From an uncultured Eubacteriales bacterium (lineage in GTDB: Bacteria > Bacillota > Clostridia > Peptostreptococcales > Anaerovoracaceae), in assembly GCA_910583765.1 (NCBI GenBank), contig CAJTYS010000004.1, forward strand, positions 1 through 64,000: 64,000 nucleotides of DNA. The letters are read 5' to 3'. Below the pieces are notes generated by a model. The model was not told the DNA's origin, searched no databases, and was given only the letters and a program-made list of their open reading frames with translations. Position numbers and translations under genes: made by a program. Every line of letters starts with the position of its first letter. Position 1 is the stretch's first letter. Positions 43,001 to 51,192 of the stretch are shown here, piece by piece.

Positions 43001-43716
43001 ATGATTTCCTCCTTTCTCAGCACTGGCCCTTCTTTGCAGATGCGTTTGTATCCGTACTTTGTTTCACAGCTGCATCCCATACAGCCGCCGAACCCGCATC
43101 CCATTCTGGCCTCAAAGCTGAACTGTCCATCCTTCACTTTGCCTGCCACTGCTCGCAGCATGGGCTCCGGACCGCAGGCACATCCATAATCCGCGGGTTC
43201 AAACCCATCTGTGACAAAGCCCTTTGTCCCATAGCTTCCGTCCCCAGTGGTCACAGTCACATCAGCACCCAAAGCTTTGAATTCTGCTTCATAAAACACT
43301 TCTGTCTTTGTATTGAATCCTAAGATCACCTTTGGCTGTTTTCCCTGGGCAATGAGGGCTTTTGCCAGACCGTACATAGGAGGCACGCCCGCGCCGCCGC
43401 CTGCCAGCACCGGCGCCTCGCTGATGGCAGAAAGATCATAGCCGTTTCCCAGAGGACAGAGGATCTCCAGTTTTTTACCTGGCTGATACCCTGCCATGGC
43501 CTTGGTGCCTTTTCCCACGACTTTATAAATAATAGTGAGCGACCGGTCATCCCAATCACAGATGGAAATGGGCCTTCTCAGATAACATCCCTCTAATTTG
43601 ATGTTGATGAACTGGCCTGGGGCGGAGATCTCCGAAACATCACCTTCCAATTTCATTTCCCACATGTCAGGAGCCAGCTCTTTATTTGAAACCACAATGT
43701 AACGATTGTTTTTCAT
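42994..43716 (-). CDS. pyrK: Dihydroorotate dehydrogenase electron-transfer subunit
   Basis: 240 residues from the ATG at 43716, with GGGAGA upstream, 1 base after pyrC ends; the frame is open 11 codons earlier. FAD-binding RPISICDW, NAD-binding VLAGGAGVPPMYGLAKAL and the C-terminal [2Fe-2S] cluster loop CGFGGCMGCSC ... C are present. Passes electrons from PyrD to NAD+. Confidence 0.95.
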   Translation of the reverse strand: MKNNRYIVVSNKELAPDMWEMKLEGDVSEISAPGQFINIKLEGCYLRRPISICDWDDRSLTIIYKVVGKGTKAMAGYQPGKKLEILCPLGNGYDLSAISEAPVLAGGGAGVPPMYGLAKALIAQGKQPKVILGFNTKTEVFYEAEFKALGADVTVTTGDGSYGTKGFVTDGFEPADYGCACGPEPMLRAVAGKVKDGQFSFEARMGCGFGGCMGCSCETKYGYKRICKEGPVLRKEEIIW

Positions 43717-43717
43717 G

Positions 43718-44974
43718 TTATTTCTCCCAAACTTTTTTTCCATTAACAAAGGTCATTCTGTTTTCACCTTGGACCTGCATTCCGGCAAAAGGCGTGCTGC
43801 GTCCTTTTGATAGGAACTGCGCGGGATCGATGCTGTAATGACCATCCACATCCAGCACCGCGATATCCGCGGTCTGACCTTCTGTGATAAAACCGCCTTC
43901 GATTCCAAAGATCCTGCGAGGCGCGATGGCCATCAGATCCACCAGCTCTTCCAAGGTGAGTTTTCCCGTCTTCACAAGGTGCGTGTATAAAACAGGAAAA
44001 GCAGTTTCCAGACCCACGATGCCAAATGCGCTTTCCGCCAGTCCCTTGCTCTTTTCTTCTGCGCTATGAGGCGCGTGGTCCGTGGCGATCAGATCAATGG
44101 TCCCATCCAGCAGCCCTTCCAAAAGCGCGGCTCTGTCCTCTCTGGAACGAAGCGGCGGGTTCATCTTGAATCTCCCGTCTTCCTGCAGGTCTTCATCGCA
44201 AAGCACCAGGTAATGAGGCGCTGTCTCGCAAGTGACCCGCGCGCCCTCTTTTTTCGCCTGACGGATCAGGTCCACCGTTTCTTTCGTGGAAATATGACAT
44301 ACGTGGTAGCGGACGCCTGTCTCTTTGCAGAGCGCGATGTCCCGCTCCACCTGTCTCCATTCACTCTCTGAGCAGATGCCTTTGTGCCCATGGACCGCCG
44401 CATAAGTCCCCTCATGAATGTAACCGCCGTGGAGCAGGCTTTCATCCTCACAGTGGGCTACGATGATCTTGTCCAAAGCCTTGGCCTTTTTCATCGCTGC
44501 CTCCATCAGTTCTGTGGTCTGCACGCCCTTTCCATCGTCCGAATAAGCGATGACCTTGTCCTTCATGGCTTCCATGTCTGACAAAACGCCTCTTCCATTC
44601 TGCTCTTTTGTGATGGTGCCATATGGAAACACCTTGACCGCGGCGTCCCGTTCTATGATGTCCAGCTGAACGTTCAGGCTTTCCATGGTGCTGGGCACAG
44701 GATCCAGATTGGGCATGGGACAGACCGCCGTGTATCCCCCTCTGGCAGCGGCCATGGTTCCCGAGCGGATGGATTCTTTATAAAAAAAACCAGGTTCCCG
44801 AAGATGTACATGAACATCAACAAAACCTGGAATGATAAAACAAGAATCACAATCAATGCTTTCGTCATATGGAATAAAGCGAGAAAGAGATAGACGGTCA
44901 TCAATCACAAAAATATCCCTTTTCACAAATCCGTTTTCTGTAAAAATATATCCGTTTTTTAGCAGTGTGGTCAT
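43718..44974 (-). CDS. pyrC: Dihydroorotase
   Basis: 418 residues of the amidohydrolase superfamily. DVHVHLREPGF carries the metal histidines; IVAHCEDES and ATDHAPHS follow. Cyclises carbamoyl-aspartate to dihydroorotate. First gene of pyrC-K-D-F-E-B-I; AAGGA lies 7 bases before the ATG. carA/carB and pyrG are not in the window. Confidence 0.95.
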   Translation of the reverse strand: MTTLLKNGYIFTENGFVKRDIFVIDDRLSLSRFIPYDESIDCDSCFIIPGFVDVHVHLREPGFFYKESIRSGTMAAARGGYTAVCPMPNLDPVPSTMESLNVQLDIIERDAAVKVFPYGTITKEQNGRGVLSDMEAMKDKVIAYSDDGKGVQTTELMEAAMKKAKALDKIIVAHCEDESLLHGGYIHEGTYAAVHGHKGICSESEWRQVERDIALCKETGVRYHVCHISTKETVDLIRQAKKEGARVTCETAPHYLVLCDEDLQEDGRFKMNPPLRSREDRAALLEGLLDGTIDLIATDHAPHSAEEKSKGLAESAFGIVGLETAFPVLYTHLVKTGKLTLEELVDLMAIAPRRIFGIEGGFITEGQTADIAVLDVDGHYSIDPAQFLSKGRSTPFAGMQVQGENRMTFVNGKKVWEK

Positions 44975-45015
44975 ACTGGTTTCCTTTCATTATTGTTTTT
45001 GCCTAAATCTTCAGT

Positions 45016-45044
45016 AGTATATCACACCAAGAGACGGAAGTCAA
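45016..45044 (-). promoter_or_regulatory. Sigma-A promoter of the pyr operon
   Basis: TTGACT (45044-45039), 17 bases, TATACT (45021-45016). The leader before pyrC is only about 35 bases, so there is no room for a PyrR-type attenuator and no PyrR-binding motif is seen. Confidence 0.75.
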
Positions 45045-45079
45045 TTGTGAATTTTTCTTTTTGCTTGTCCACGGGCCCA

Positions 45080-45103
45080 TTGGCCGTGATCTTCAAGGGC
45101 CAA
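45080..45103 (-). terminator. Weak hairpin after the sigma-factor gene
   Basis: TTGGCC and GGCCAA pair with a 12-base loop; an alternative GGCCC/GGGCC pairing is possible. It lies 25-48 bases past the sigma-factor stop and lacks a clear T run. Confidence 0.3.
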
Positions 45104-45127
45104 ACACAGAAAGCGCAGTAACCCCTT

Positions 45128-45739
45128 TCATCGTTTCTTTTTGCCTTTTATATGAAAGCCTCTCCGCTCTAACACATCCTCTATGATCTCTTCCTCTGTG
45201 AGTTCTGGCTCCACTTTCGTGGTGATGAGGAACTGCCGCAAGTATGCCAGCCCTCTAGCGTGCCTGGTCTTTATGGTATTGACGTTTTCGCCTGTGATCT
45301 CAGAGATCTCCTTCAGCCTGTATCCTTCAAAATAGTACAGACGAAAGATGACCAGCGTTTTCCTCGGTAAATGTTTCAGCACCCTGCACAGCTCTTCCCT
45401 GTGACCTACCTGATCGAAGGCTTCTTCCAGCTTGCGTTGATTCACATCATCGATATGCGGGATCTCCGCTTCAAAATCCTCGGTATCCGTGGAACGGACA
45501 AGACCCTGTCCCCTGAAGAAGTTGCGCCAATAGCGATTCAATTCATGTCTTGCGATCTGCCATAACCACGCATCCATTTTATCCGGCTCCCGAAGCTTGT
45601 CCAAGGAGCGCAGCGCGTTTATGAAAATGTCATGAAGCAAGTCTTCCCGATCTTGTTTCGGTACGTTTTGAATAATGAGGAGCCGATTGATATTGTCATA
45701 TTTGCTGCATAAAAGCGCCTTTCTCTCTTCGATGTCCAA
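45128..45739 (-). CDS. ECF-type RNA polymerase sigma factor
   Basis: 203 residues. A region 2-like part (DREDLLHDIFINALRSLDKL, WLWQIARHELNRYWR) and a C-terminal region 4 (LPRKTLVIFRLYYFEGYRLKEISEITGENVNTIKTRHARGL) give the two-domain ECF layout, plus a basic tail of about 40 residues. The start appears to be TTG with AAGGA upstream. No anti-sigma gene is adjacent: pyrC follows and the antiporter lies beyond a terminator. Its regulon is unknown. Confidence 0.88.
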   Translation of the reverse strand: MDIEERKALLCSKYDNINRLLIIQNVPKQDREDLLHDIFINALRSLDKLREPDKMDAWLWQIARHELNRYWRNFFRGQGLVRSTDTEDFEAEIPHIDDVNQRKLEEAFDQVGHREELCRVLKHLPRKTLVIFRLYYFEGYRLKEISEITGENVNTIKTRHARGLAYLRQFLITTKVEPELTEEEIIEDVLERRGFHIKGKKKR

Positions 45740-45811
45740 AACCTGTGATCCTTTCTCGATTATTGCTTGATTTCTATTCTCTGATTCATGATATAACGAT
45801 CTGATTGATGG

Positions 45812-45827
45812 TGGAAAAGGTTTTCCA
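45812..45827. promoter_or_regulatory. Palindrome upstream of the sigma-factor gene
   Basis: TGGAAAA-GG-TTTTCCA, perfect 7-base arms, 73 bases before the sigma-factor start. Could be an operator. I find no convincing sigma-A promoter here, so the gene may be read from an alternative (perhaps its own) promoter. Confidence 0.35.
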
Positions 45828-45956
45828 ACTGATAAAATTTTCTAAGGAGCCGCCATGCCTCCTACCTTCTATTATGTTATCTCTCTGGCATTTTGTCAAA
45901 TTGATTTCAAAGGTAAGTTTTTTCACGAACCTATTACCAGCCGGTATTTATATAGC

Positions 45957-45989
45957 AAAAGAGGCCGGCCTGGTATGCCCGCCTCTTTC
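45957..45989. terminator. Terminator after the antiporter gene
   Basis: AAAGAGGC and GCCTCTTT form an 8-bp stem around 15 bases, followed by TTTTG on the minus strand, 40 bases past the antiporter stop. Can work in both directions. Confidence 0.7.
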
Positions 45990-46029
45990 GTTATTTTAGA
46001 CATTTTTGTCTCAAAACATGGTCTGTTTT

Positions 46030-47466
46030 TTATAACAATTGGATCGTACCATTGATCATGAGCACGATTGCCGCGATGAACGCGATCAGCACTACGACTG
46101 TTGCCACCAGGTCCGTTGTCTTCGGGAATAATTTTTCGCCTTTCTCTTTCTGCGTATACAGATAAATGATGATCCCGATTCCAAAGAGCAGCGCTGTGGC
46201 CAACACAGACTGCCAGCCGCTGGCATATAGCATCCAGAAGCCGTATACCGCACCGATGATGGCAAAGATCCAGGTCGCTGCTTTTGAACTGTCTTTGTCC
46301 AGCGTGTCTCCCTTTGCCGTAGCCTTCAGGCAATAGAGTCCTGACAGGAAGTAAGGGAACATGATCATGCTGGTGGAAAGCGCATAGCAGATCTGGAATG
46401 ACGCATCGTTAAAGTAGATGAGAATCAGGAAGATCTGAATGACGATCATGGAAAGCAGCAGTGAGGTCACTGGAACGCCCTTGCTGTTTTCTCTTGCAAA
46501 AAATTTCGGGAAGCAGCCTTTTGTCGCAGGCGCGTAAGCGCTGTCCACGCACAGAATCGTATAGGTGAACAAAGCTCCAGCGACAGAAATGATAACCGCG
46601 ATGTTGACCAGCGTTGAACCCCAGTCACCAACAACAGCCTGCAGCACGCCTGCCATGGATGGAGTTTCCAGCACAGCCAGTTCTTCTGTTGGCAGCACGC
46701 CCATACTGAGAATGGAAATCATCATGTACAGGGCCAGCATGCACAGGAAGCAAGTAACGGTCGCCCGTCCCGCAGCCTTTGTGGTCTTAGCTCTTTCAGA
46801 AATAACGACAGATCCTTCGATACCAATGAAGATCCATACGGTGATGAAGGTGGTGCCTTTTACCTGTTCCATCAGGCTCATTCCAGAACCTTCGCCAGTA
46901 AAGTTGGCCATGAACACGTCCGGATCAAAGGCTCCGGCAAAGATAATGGCCACCAGCAAAGTAAGGATTGGCAAGAGCTTCGCGATAACAACGATCACGT
47001 TGATGGTCACAGCCTGGTTGATGCCTCTGGAAACCAGGAATGTCAGGATCCACATGATGACCGATGCCGTTATGATAGACGCGAGATTGTTGCCGGTTCC
47101 GAAAACAGGGAAGAAATGTCCCAGGGAACCAAACAGCATAGTGATAAAGGAAACCTGCGCCAAAACCGCGCTGATCCAGTATCCCCAAGCGGAACAGAAT
47201 CCGATGAATTCACCGAATCCTTCTCTGGCATAGGTATACAGCCCGCTGGTAAGCTCAGGCTTGGCGATACCCAGCCTTAAAAAGCACATGCACAGGGACA
47301 GCATGCCGACACCGACGATGACCCACCCAATGAGTGATGCCAAAGGGTACGCGCCGGATGACGCGAAGTCTCCTGGAATGGCAAAGGCGCCGCTGGCCAG
47401 GATGAGCCCGATGCCGAACATGGTCAGCCTGACGGATCCCAGCTTGTTTTCATTTGGATTGTTCAT
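46030..47466 (-). CDS. APC-family amino-acid antiporter, arginine/ornithine type
   Basis: 478 residues with about 12-13 membrane helices. The start LTMFGIGLILASGAFAIPGDFASSGAY and the block VWIFIGIEGSVVISERAKTTKAAGRAT are typical of the basic amino acid/polyamine antiporter group (ArcD/YdgI-like). It lies 54 bases after the dimethylargininase-like gene in one transcript, so the likely exchange is a (methyl)arginine against citrulline or ornithine. Specificity is inferred from this pairing. Confidence 0.88.
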   Translation of the reverse strand: MNNPNENKLGSVRLTMFGIGLILASGAFAIPGDFASSGAYPLASLIGWVIVGVGMLSLCMCFLRLGIAKPELTSGLYTYAREGFGEFIGFCSAWGYWISAVLAQVSFITMLFGSLGHFFPVFGTGNNLASIITASVIMWILTFLVSRGINQAVTINVIVVIAKLLPILTLLVAIIFAGAFDPDVFMANFTGEGSGMSLMEQVKGTTFITVWIFIGIEGSVVISERAKTTKAAGRATVTCFLCMLALYMMISILSMGVLPTEELAVLETPSMAGVLQAVVGDWGSTLVNIAVIISVAGALFTYTILCVDSAYAPATKGCFPKFFARENSKGVPVTSLLLSMIVIQIFLILIYFNDASFQICYALSTSMIMFPYFLSGLYCLKATAKGDTLDKDSSKAATWIFAIIGAVYGFWMLYASGWQSVLATALLFGIGIIIYLYTQKEKGEKLFPKTTDLVATVVVLIAFIAAIVLMINGTIQLL

Positions 47467-47520
47467 AAATTGTCCACATCCTTTTGTAAAATAAATAAAA
47501 AGTGATAATTGCTCGTTATC

Positions 47521-48291
47521 CTAGAAGCGGAGTGACAGGCAGCTCAGTCCGCCATCCAGTTTTCTGTATTCAGAAGTATCCACTAACAGAACTTTGTAGC
47601 CAGCGTCTTTCACTGCTTTTTCCACTGCTGGATATCCTTCTGGAACGATAACTGTATCATTTACCCAGATGCAGTTGGCAGCATAAGCCTCCTCTTCAGG
47701 GATCACGATCTTATTATATTTAGCGAAATCCGGTTTGTCAATGAATTCGCCGGAAACTAACATGTTGTTGTTTTCAATGTAGTTTACGCCAGTCTTTAAG
47801 TGCAGCACTTTTTCGAGAGGAACTTCGGAACCGCTCAGCCCGTACTTTTCCAGAATCGCGATGAACTGTTTGATTCCCTCTTCGTTTGTTCTCGCGGAAC
47901 GGCCCACATAGAAATGATCACCGACCATCATTACATCTCCGCCTTCCAGTGTTCCCGGATCTTTGATGTATTCGATCTGGTCATCTGAGAAGAACTTTTT
48001 CACTGCTCCAATGATCTCATTTTTTTCACCATTTCTGGAAGCTGCGCCTGGATTAGTGATGATCGCGCATTTTCTGGTGATGACAGCTGGGTCTTCCACA
48101 AAGCAGGAATCCGGATATCTTTCATCTGCTTCCAGAACTGTCACTTCTACCCCACACTGCTTTAATGCGGCGATATAGTCATCATGTTCCTTCAATGCCA
48201 GCTCATAATCTGGTTTTCCCAGCTCTGGCGCGGAAGTGATACCTTCTACCATAGCTTTGCACGGTCTTCTTACGATTACATTTTTAAACAT
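47521..48291 (-). CDS. Dimethylarginine dimethylaminohydrolase-type enzyme (DDAH family)
   Basis: 256 residues of the guanidino-group modifying superfamily. Known DDAH enzymes hydrolyse N-omega-methylated arginines to citrulline and (di)methylamine. The catalytic set is visible as E116 (GTLEGGDVM), H164 (VLHLKTGVNY) and C251 (DGGLSCLSLRF). These positions fall within two residues of the characterised Pseudomonas enzyme. Length matches DDAH and is too short for arginine deiminase. It is first in an operon with the antiporter, behind a consensus promoter. No carbamate kinase or ornithine transcarbamylase is seen nearby. Confidence 0.88.
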   Translation of the reverse strand: MFKNVIVRRPCKAMVEGITSAPELGKPDYELALKEHDDYIAALKQCGVEVTVLEADERYPDSCFVEDPAVITRKCAIITNPGAASRNGEKNEIIGAVKKFFSDDQIEYIKDPGTLEGGDVMMVGDHFYVGRSARTNEEGIKQFIAILEKYGLSGSEVPLEKVLHLKTGVNYIENNNMLVSGEFIDKPDFAKYNKIVIPEEEAYAANCIWVNDTVIVPEGYPAVEKAVKDAGYKVLLVDTSEYRKLDGGLSCLSLRF

Positions 48292-48330
48292 TCTGATACC
48301 TCCATTTTTTATTCAGAATTTATCGACTGT

Positions 48331-48359
48331 ATGATAACTTACTTTCCAAGGCTTGTCAA
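48331..48359 (-). promoter_or_regulatory. Sigma-A promoter of the DDAH-antiporter operon
   Basis: Consensus TTGACA (48359-48354), 17 bases, TATCAT (48336-48331), 40 bases before the ATG at 48291. Confidence 0.85.
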
Positions 48360-48431
48360 CACCTGGGAATCATTTCATTGACTTCTATCTCTACTATTTC
48401 CATAACAAGTGAAATCTATGCCGGAAATCCT

Positions 48432-48454
48432 GCTGAACTTCTTTAGAAATCAGC
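48432..48454 (-). terminator. Possible weak hairpin after hypE
   Basis: GCTGA and TCAGC with an inner TTCT/AGAA pairing, starting 7 bases past the hypE stop. There is no clear T run, so this is only a candidate. Confidence 0.3.
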
Positions 48455-48460
48455 TAATCG

Positions 48461-49453
48461 TCAGCAGATCCGAGGCAGCCCTTCTCCATATAGCGCGTCC
48501 AGCACTCTGCTGCCGCCCAGCCTTGTGGTGATAAAGGTTCCTGCTCCTTCTGTCACTTCCCCGATCATGGCCGCGTTTTTCCCATGCTCTGTTTGCCGCA
48601 TCAGCGCCAAAGCCTGCTCTGCCTGCGCTTCCGGCACAATGGCGATCATTTTTCCTTCGTTTCCCATATATAGCGGATCCAGGCCTAAGATATCCGCGAA
48701 CCCTCGGACTTCGTCATCAACTGGAATCGATTCTTCTGACAGCTGGATCCTGTGCCCTGATGCGTCTGCGATTTCGTTGAGAATGGTCCCTAGTCCGCCT
48801 CTTGTCACGTCACGCATGGTTTTCACCTGAATGCCCGCGGCAAAGAGGGCCTCCGTGATGTCGGACAAGCACCCGCAGTCACTTGTGATATTGTTTTCAA
48901 TTTCCATGCGGGCGCTGAGGATGCAGGCATGATGGTCGCCTAGATTTCCTGACAGCAGGATCTTGTCTCCTGGCCGGCAATTGGCGGCGCTCACATCCCT
49001 ATCCTGGGGGATGAGCCCAATGCCGGAAGTATTGATGTACAAACCGCCGCTTCCTTCCACGACTTTTGTGTCGCCCGCCACGATCATGACCCCTGCTTCT
49101 CTGGCCTGGGCAGCCATGGAAGCCACGATCTGTTCCAGCACGGAAATATCCAGGCCTTCCTCCAGGATAAAACCACAGGTCATGTACTTAGGCTCTGCGC
49201 CCATCATCAGCAAATCATTGGCTGTACCGCATACGGACAGTTTCCCAATGTCTCCCCCTTTAAAAATCACAGGCGTGACCACAAAGGAATCGGTGCTGAA
49301 CGCGGCTTTCCCGTTTAATTCCAAAACCGCAGCGTCTTCCAGCTTGTCCAGAACGCTGTTTTTAAAATGCTTTCCAAAAATGCTGCTCATTAGTTCCGCG
49401 GATGTTTTGCCACCGCTGCCATGAGCCATTGTAATTTTCATGCTTTCCTCCAA
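48461..49453 (-). CDS. hypE: Hydrogenase maturation protein HypE
   Basis: 330 residues. Dehydrates the thiocarboxamide on its C-terminal cysteine to a thiocyanate, the cyanide source of the [NiFe] centre. MAHGSGGKTSAELM, AFSTDSFVVTPV, and the terminal PRIC cysteine are all present. Last gene of the hyp operon, 6 bases after hypD. Confidence 0.96.
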   Translation of the reverse strand: MEESMKITMAHGSGGKTSAELMSSIFGKHFKNSVLDKLEDAAVLELNGKAAFSTDSFVVTPVIFKGGDIGKLSVCGTANDLLMMGAEPKYMTCGFILEEGLDISVLEQIVASMAAQAREAGVMIVAGDTKVVEGSGGLYINTSGIGLIPQDRDVSAANCRPGDKILLSGNLGDHHACILSARMEIENNITSDCGCLSDITEALFAAGIQVKTMRDVTRGGLGTILNEIADASGHRIQLSEESIPVDDEVRGFADILGLDPLYMGNEGKMIAIVPEAQAEQALALMRQTEHGKNAAMIGEVTEGAGTFITTRLGGSRVLDALYGEGLPRIC

Positions 49454-49459
49454 TTTTCA

Positions 49460-50494
49460 TCACTGGTTCCGATACCAGATTCCGCAGGCTCCTTCTGCGG
49501 AAACCATGCATGGGCCAAAAGGATTCATTGGGCCGCACTTTGTTTTGAACATCGGACATTGATCCGGATTGATCTTTCCCACGATCACATCTGCGCACCG
49601 GCAGCCTTCCGGCAGCTCCATGTCCTGGTCCAGCCCTCTGCTTTCTGCGTCATAACAAGTGTCTTTCAGATATAGCCCTGAGTCTTCGATGACCCCCAGC
49701 CCTCTCCACATGGCAGGGCCTGGTTCAAAATATTCCTCCAGCACTGCCAAAGCTTTTTCGTTCCCCTGGTCATGGACCGCATGGGGATACAGATTCTTTA
49801 CTTTCGCCTCTTTTTTCTCAATCTGCCGCACTAGATCATAGATCACGGCTAAAATATGCTCTGCTTCAAATCCAGCCACCACAAAGGGTTTTCCATATTT
49901 TTTCGCTAGAGCTTCGTATGGCTTGCTGCCGATGATCACGCTCACATGTCCCGGGCAAATGAACCCATCGATGTCCTGCTGGTTTTCACAGATCCAGCTC
50001 AATGCGGGGATCACGGTTTTCAGCGCAGTGATCAGACGGATGTTTTGGATGCCCAAATCCTTTGCCTGCCTCAGCATCAGCCCATAGGCCGGCGCCGTGG
50101 TCTCAAAACCCACCGCAGCCACCCCATAGGTGATCTCTGGATGCTGTTTTGCTTTTTCCACTGCCTCAAAAGGCGAATACATCAACTGGACCTTGGCGCC
50201 TTTTCCCTTTTGATCGGAAAGGCTCCCTTTTGTGCCTGGAACCTTCATCATGTCACCGAAGGTGAGCAGCACATGGTTCTCTTTCATGGCGTATTCCACA
50301 CACTTGTCGATATATGCGGTAGGCGTGACACAGACCGGACATCCGGGCCCTGAAATCAGCTTGATCTTCGGGGAGATCAGGCTGCGTATGCCATTTTTAA
50401 AAATACTGGCCGTATGGGTGCCGCAGACCTCCATGAGTTTCAGCTCCGGCCCGTCATAAGCTTTCAAATATTCGATCACGTTTTTGATTTCCAC
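49460..50494 (-). CDS. hypD: Hydrogenase maturation protein HypD
   Basis: 344 residues. A [4Fe-4S] scaffold for assembling Fe(CN)2CO with HypC. MEVCGTHTASI, GPGCPVCVTP, GFETTAPAYG and the Cys residues of CGPMNPFGPCMVSAEGACG are as expected. The start is GTG overlapping the hypC stop (TAGTG), with GAGGAG 8 bases upstream. Confidence 0.96.
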   Translation of the reverse strand: MEIKNVIEYLKAYDGPELKLMEVCGTHTASIFKNGIRSLISPKIKLISGPGCPVCVTPTAYIDKCVEYAMKENHVLLTFGDMMKVPGTKGSLSDQKGKGAKVQLMYSPFEAVEKAKQHPEITYGVAAVGFETTAPAYGLMLRQAKDLGIQNIRLITALKTVIPALSWICENQQDIDGFICPGHVSVIIGSKPYEALAKKYGKPFVVAGFEAEHILAVIYDLVRQIEKKEAKVKNLYPHAVHDQGNEKALAVLEEYFEPGPAMWRGLGVIEDSGLYLKDTCYDAESRGLDQDMELPEGCRCADVIVGKINPDQCPMFKTKCGPMNPFGPCMVSAEGACGIWYRNQ

Positions 50495-50709
50495 TAGGAT
50501 AACTCCTCCAGTTCTGCGAAAAGGCCGATCAGCTCATCTGCCTGATCCTGCTCCATGACTTCAATGGCGCAGCCTGCGTGGACCAAGACATATTGTCCCG
50601 GGTGAGGGCTCACAAGGCCCACGTTCACATCCACCATGTTTCCTTTGAAATCCACCTGGGCGGTGGTTCCGTCCGTGGAAACGACTTTTCCTGGTATCGC
50701 AATGCACAT
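50494..50709 (-). CDS. hypC: Hydrogenase maturation chaperone HypC
   Basis: 71 residues. MCIAIPGKVV with the essential Cys2; GLVSPHPGQYVLVHAGCAIEVM is the family core. Carries the iron complex from HypD to the hydrogenase large subunit. Starts directly after the YbaK-like gene and overlaps hypD. Confidence 0.96.
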   Translation of the reverse strand: MCIAIPGKVVSTDGTTAQVDFKGNMVDVNVGLVSPHPGQYVLVHAGCAIEVMEQDQADELIGLFAELEELS

Positions 50710-51192
50710 TTATTCTTCCTCCGGTATCTTGCAGACATCGATCCATTCCCGCGCTTTGGAATACTGAAACAGTTCCTGACATGTCAATTCTATGGCGCTG
50801 TTGGAACTGCCGCAGGCCGGAAACACCGTGTCAAAACGCTGCATGGAAACATCTGCGTAAATTTTCACATCTTCATTTTCTATAGCAAAGGCGCATACGC
50901 CTCCTACCGCATGGCCGGTGAATTCCAGCACCTGCTCCGCGGTGAGCATCTTTGCCTTAAAGCCAAACTGTCTTTTGAACTTGCCGTTATTGATTTTCGT
51001 GTCCCCAGCGGTCTGGACCAGGATACAGCCACCCTCCGGATCCAGGAAAGAAATGGTCTTGCAGATCCTGGCGGGGATCACTCCTGCCGCTTTTGCCGCC
51101 AGCTCCACAGTGGCGCTGGATTCCTCGAATTCTTTGATCCGGTCTTCCATGCCCACGGTTCTAAAATACGCTCTTACTTTTTCAATTGCCAC
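50710..51192 (-). CDS. YbaK/prolyl-tRNA editing-domain protein within the hyp operon
   Basis: 160 residues. The YbaK/EbsC fold is suggested by the N-terminal helix (FRTVGMEDRIKEFEESSATVELAA), AARICKTISF with the Lys equivalent of the editing site, GDTKINNGKFKRQFG and GHAVGGVCAFAI. Such proteins hydrolyse mischarged Cys/Ala-tRNAs. It overlaps hypF by 11 bases and abuts hypC, so it is inside the hyp transcript. I know of no role for this family in hydrogenase assembly. Confidence 0.85.
   Translation of the reverse strand: MAIEKVRAYFRTVGMEDRIKEFEESSATVELAAKAAGVIPARICKTISFLDPEGGCILVQTAGDTKINNGKFKRQFGFKAKMLTAEQVLEFTGHAVGGVCAFAIENEDVKIYADVSMQRFDTVFPACGSSNSAIELTCQELFQYSKAREWIDVCKIPEEE

Noticed and set aside
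44975..45127. PyrR-type attenuator before the pyr operon
   Set aside because: The transcript leader is about 35 bases; there is no room for it and no PyrR-binding loop sequence.
45855..46055. Plus-strand frame with an AAGGAG site before an ATG
   Set aside because: It reads through the antiporter terminator and into the antiporter gene on the other strand. The ATG is inside a small AGGAG/CTCCT inverted repeat, and the product looks random.
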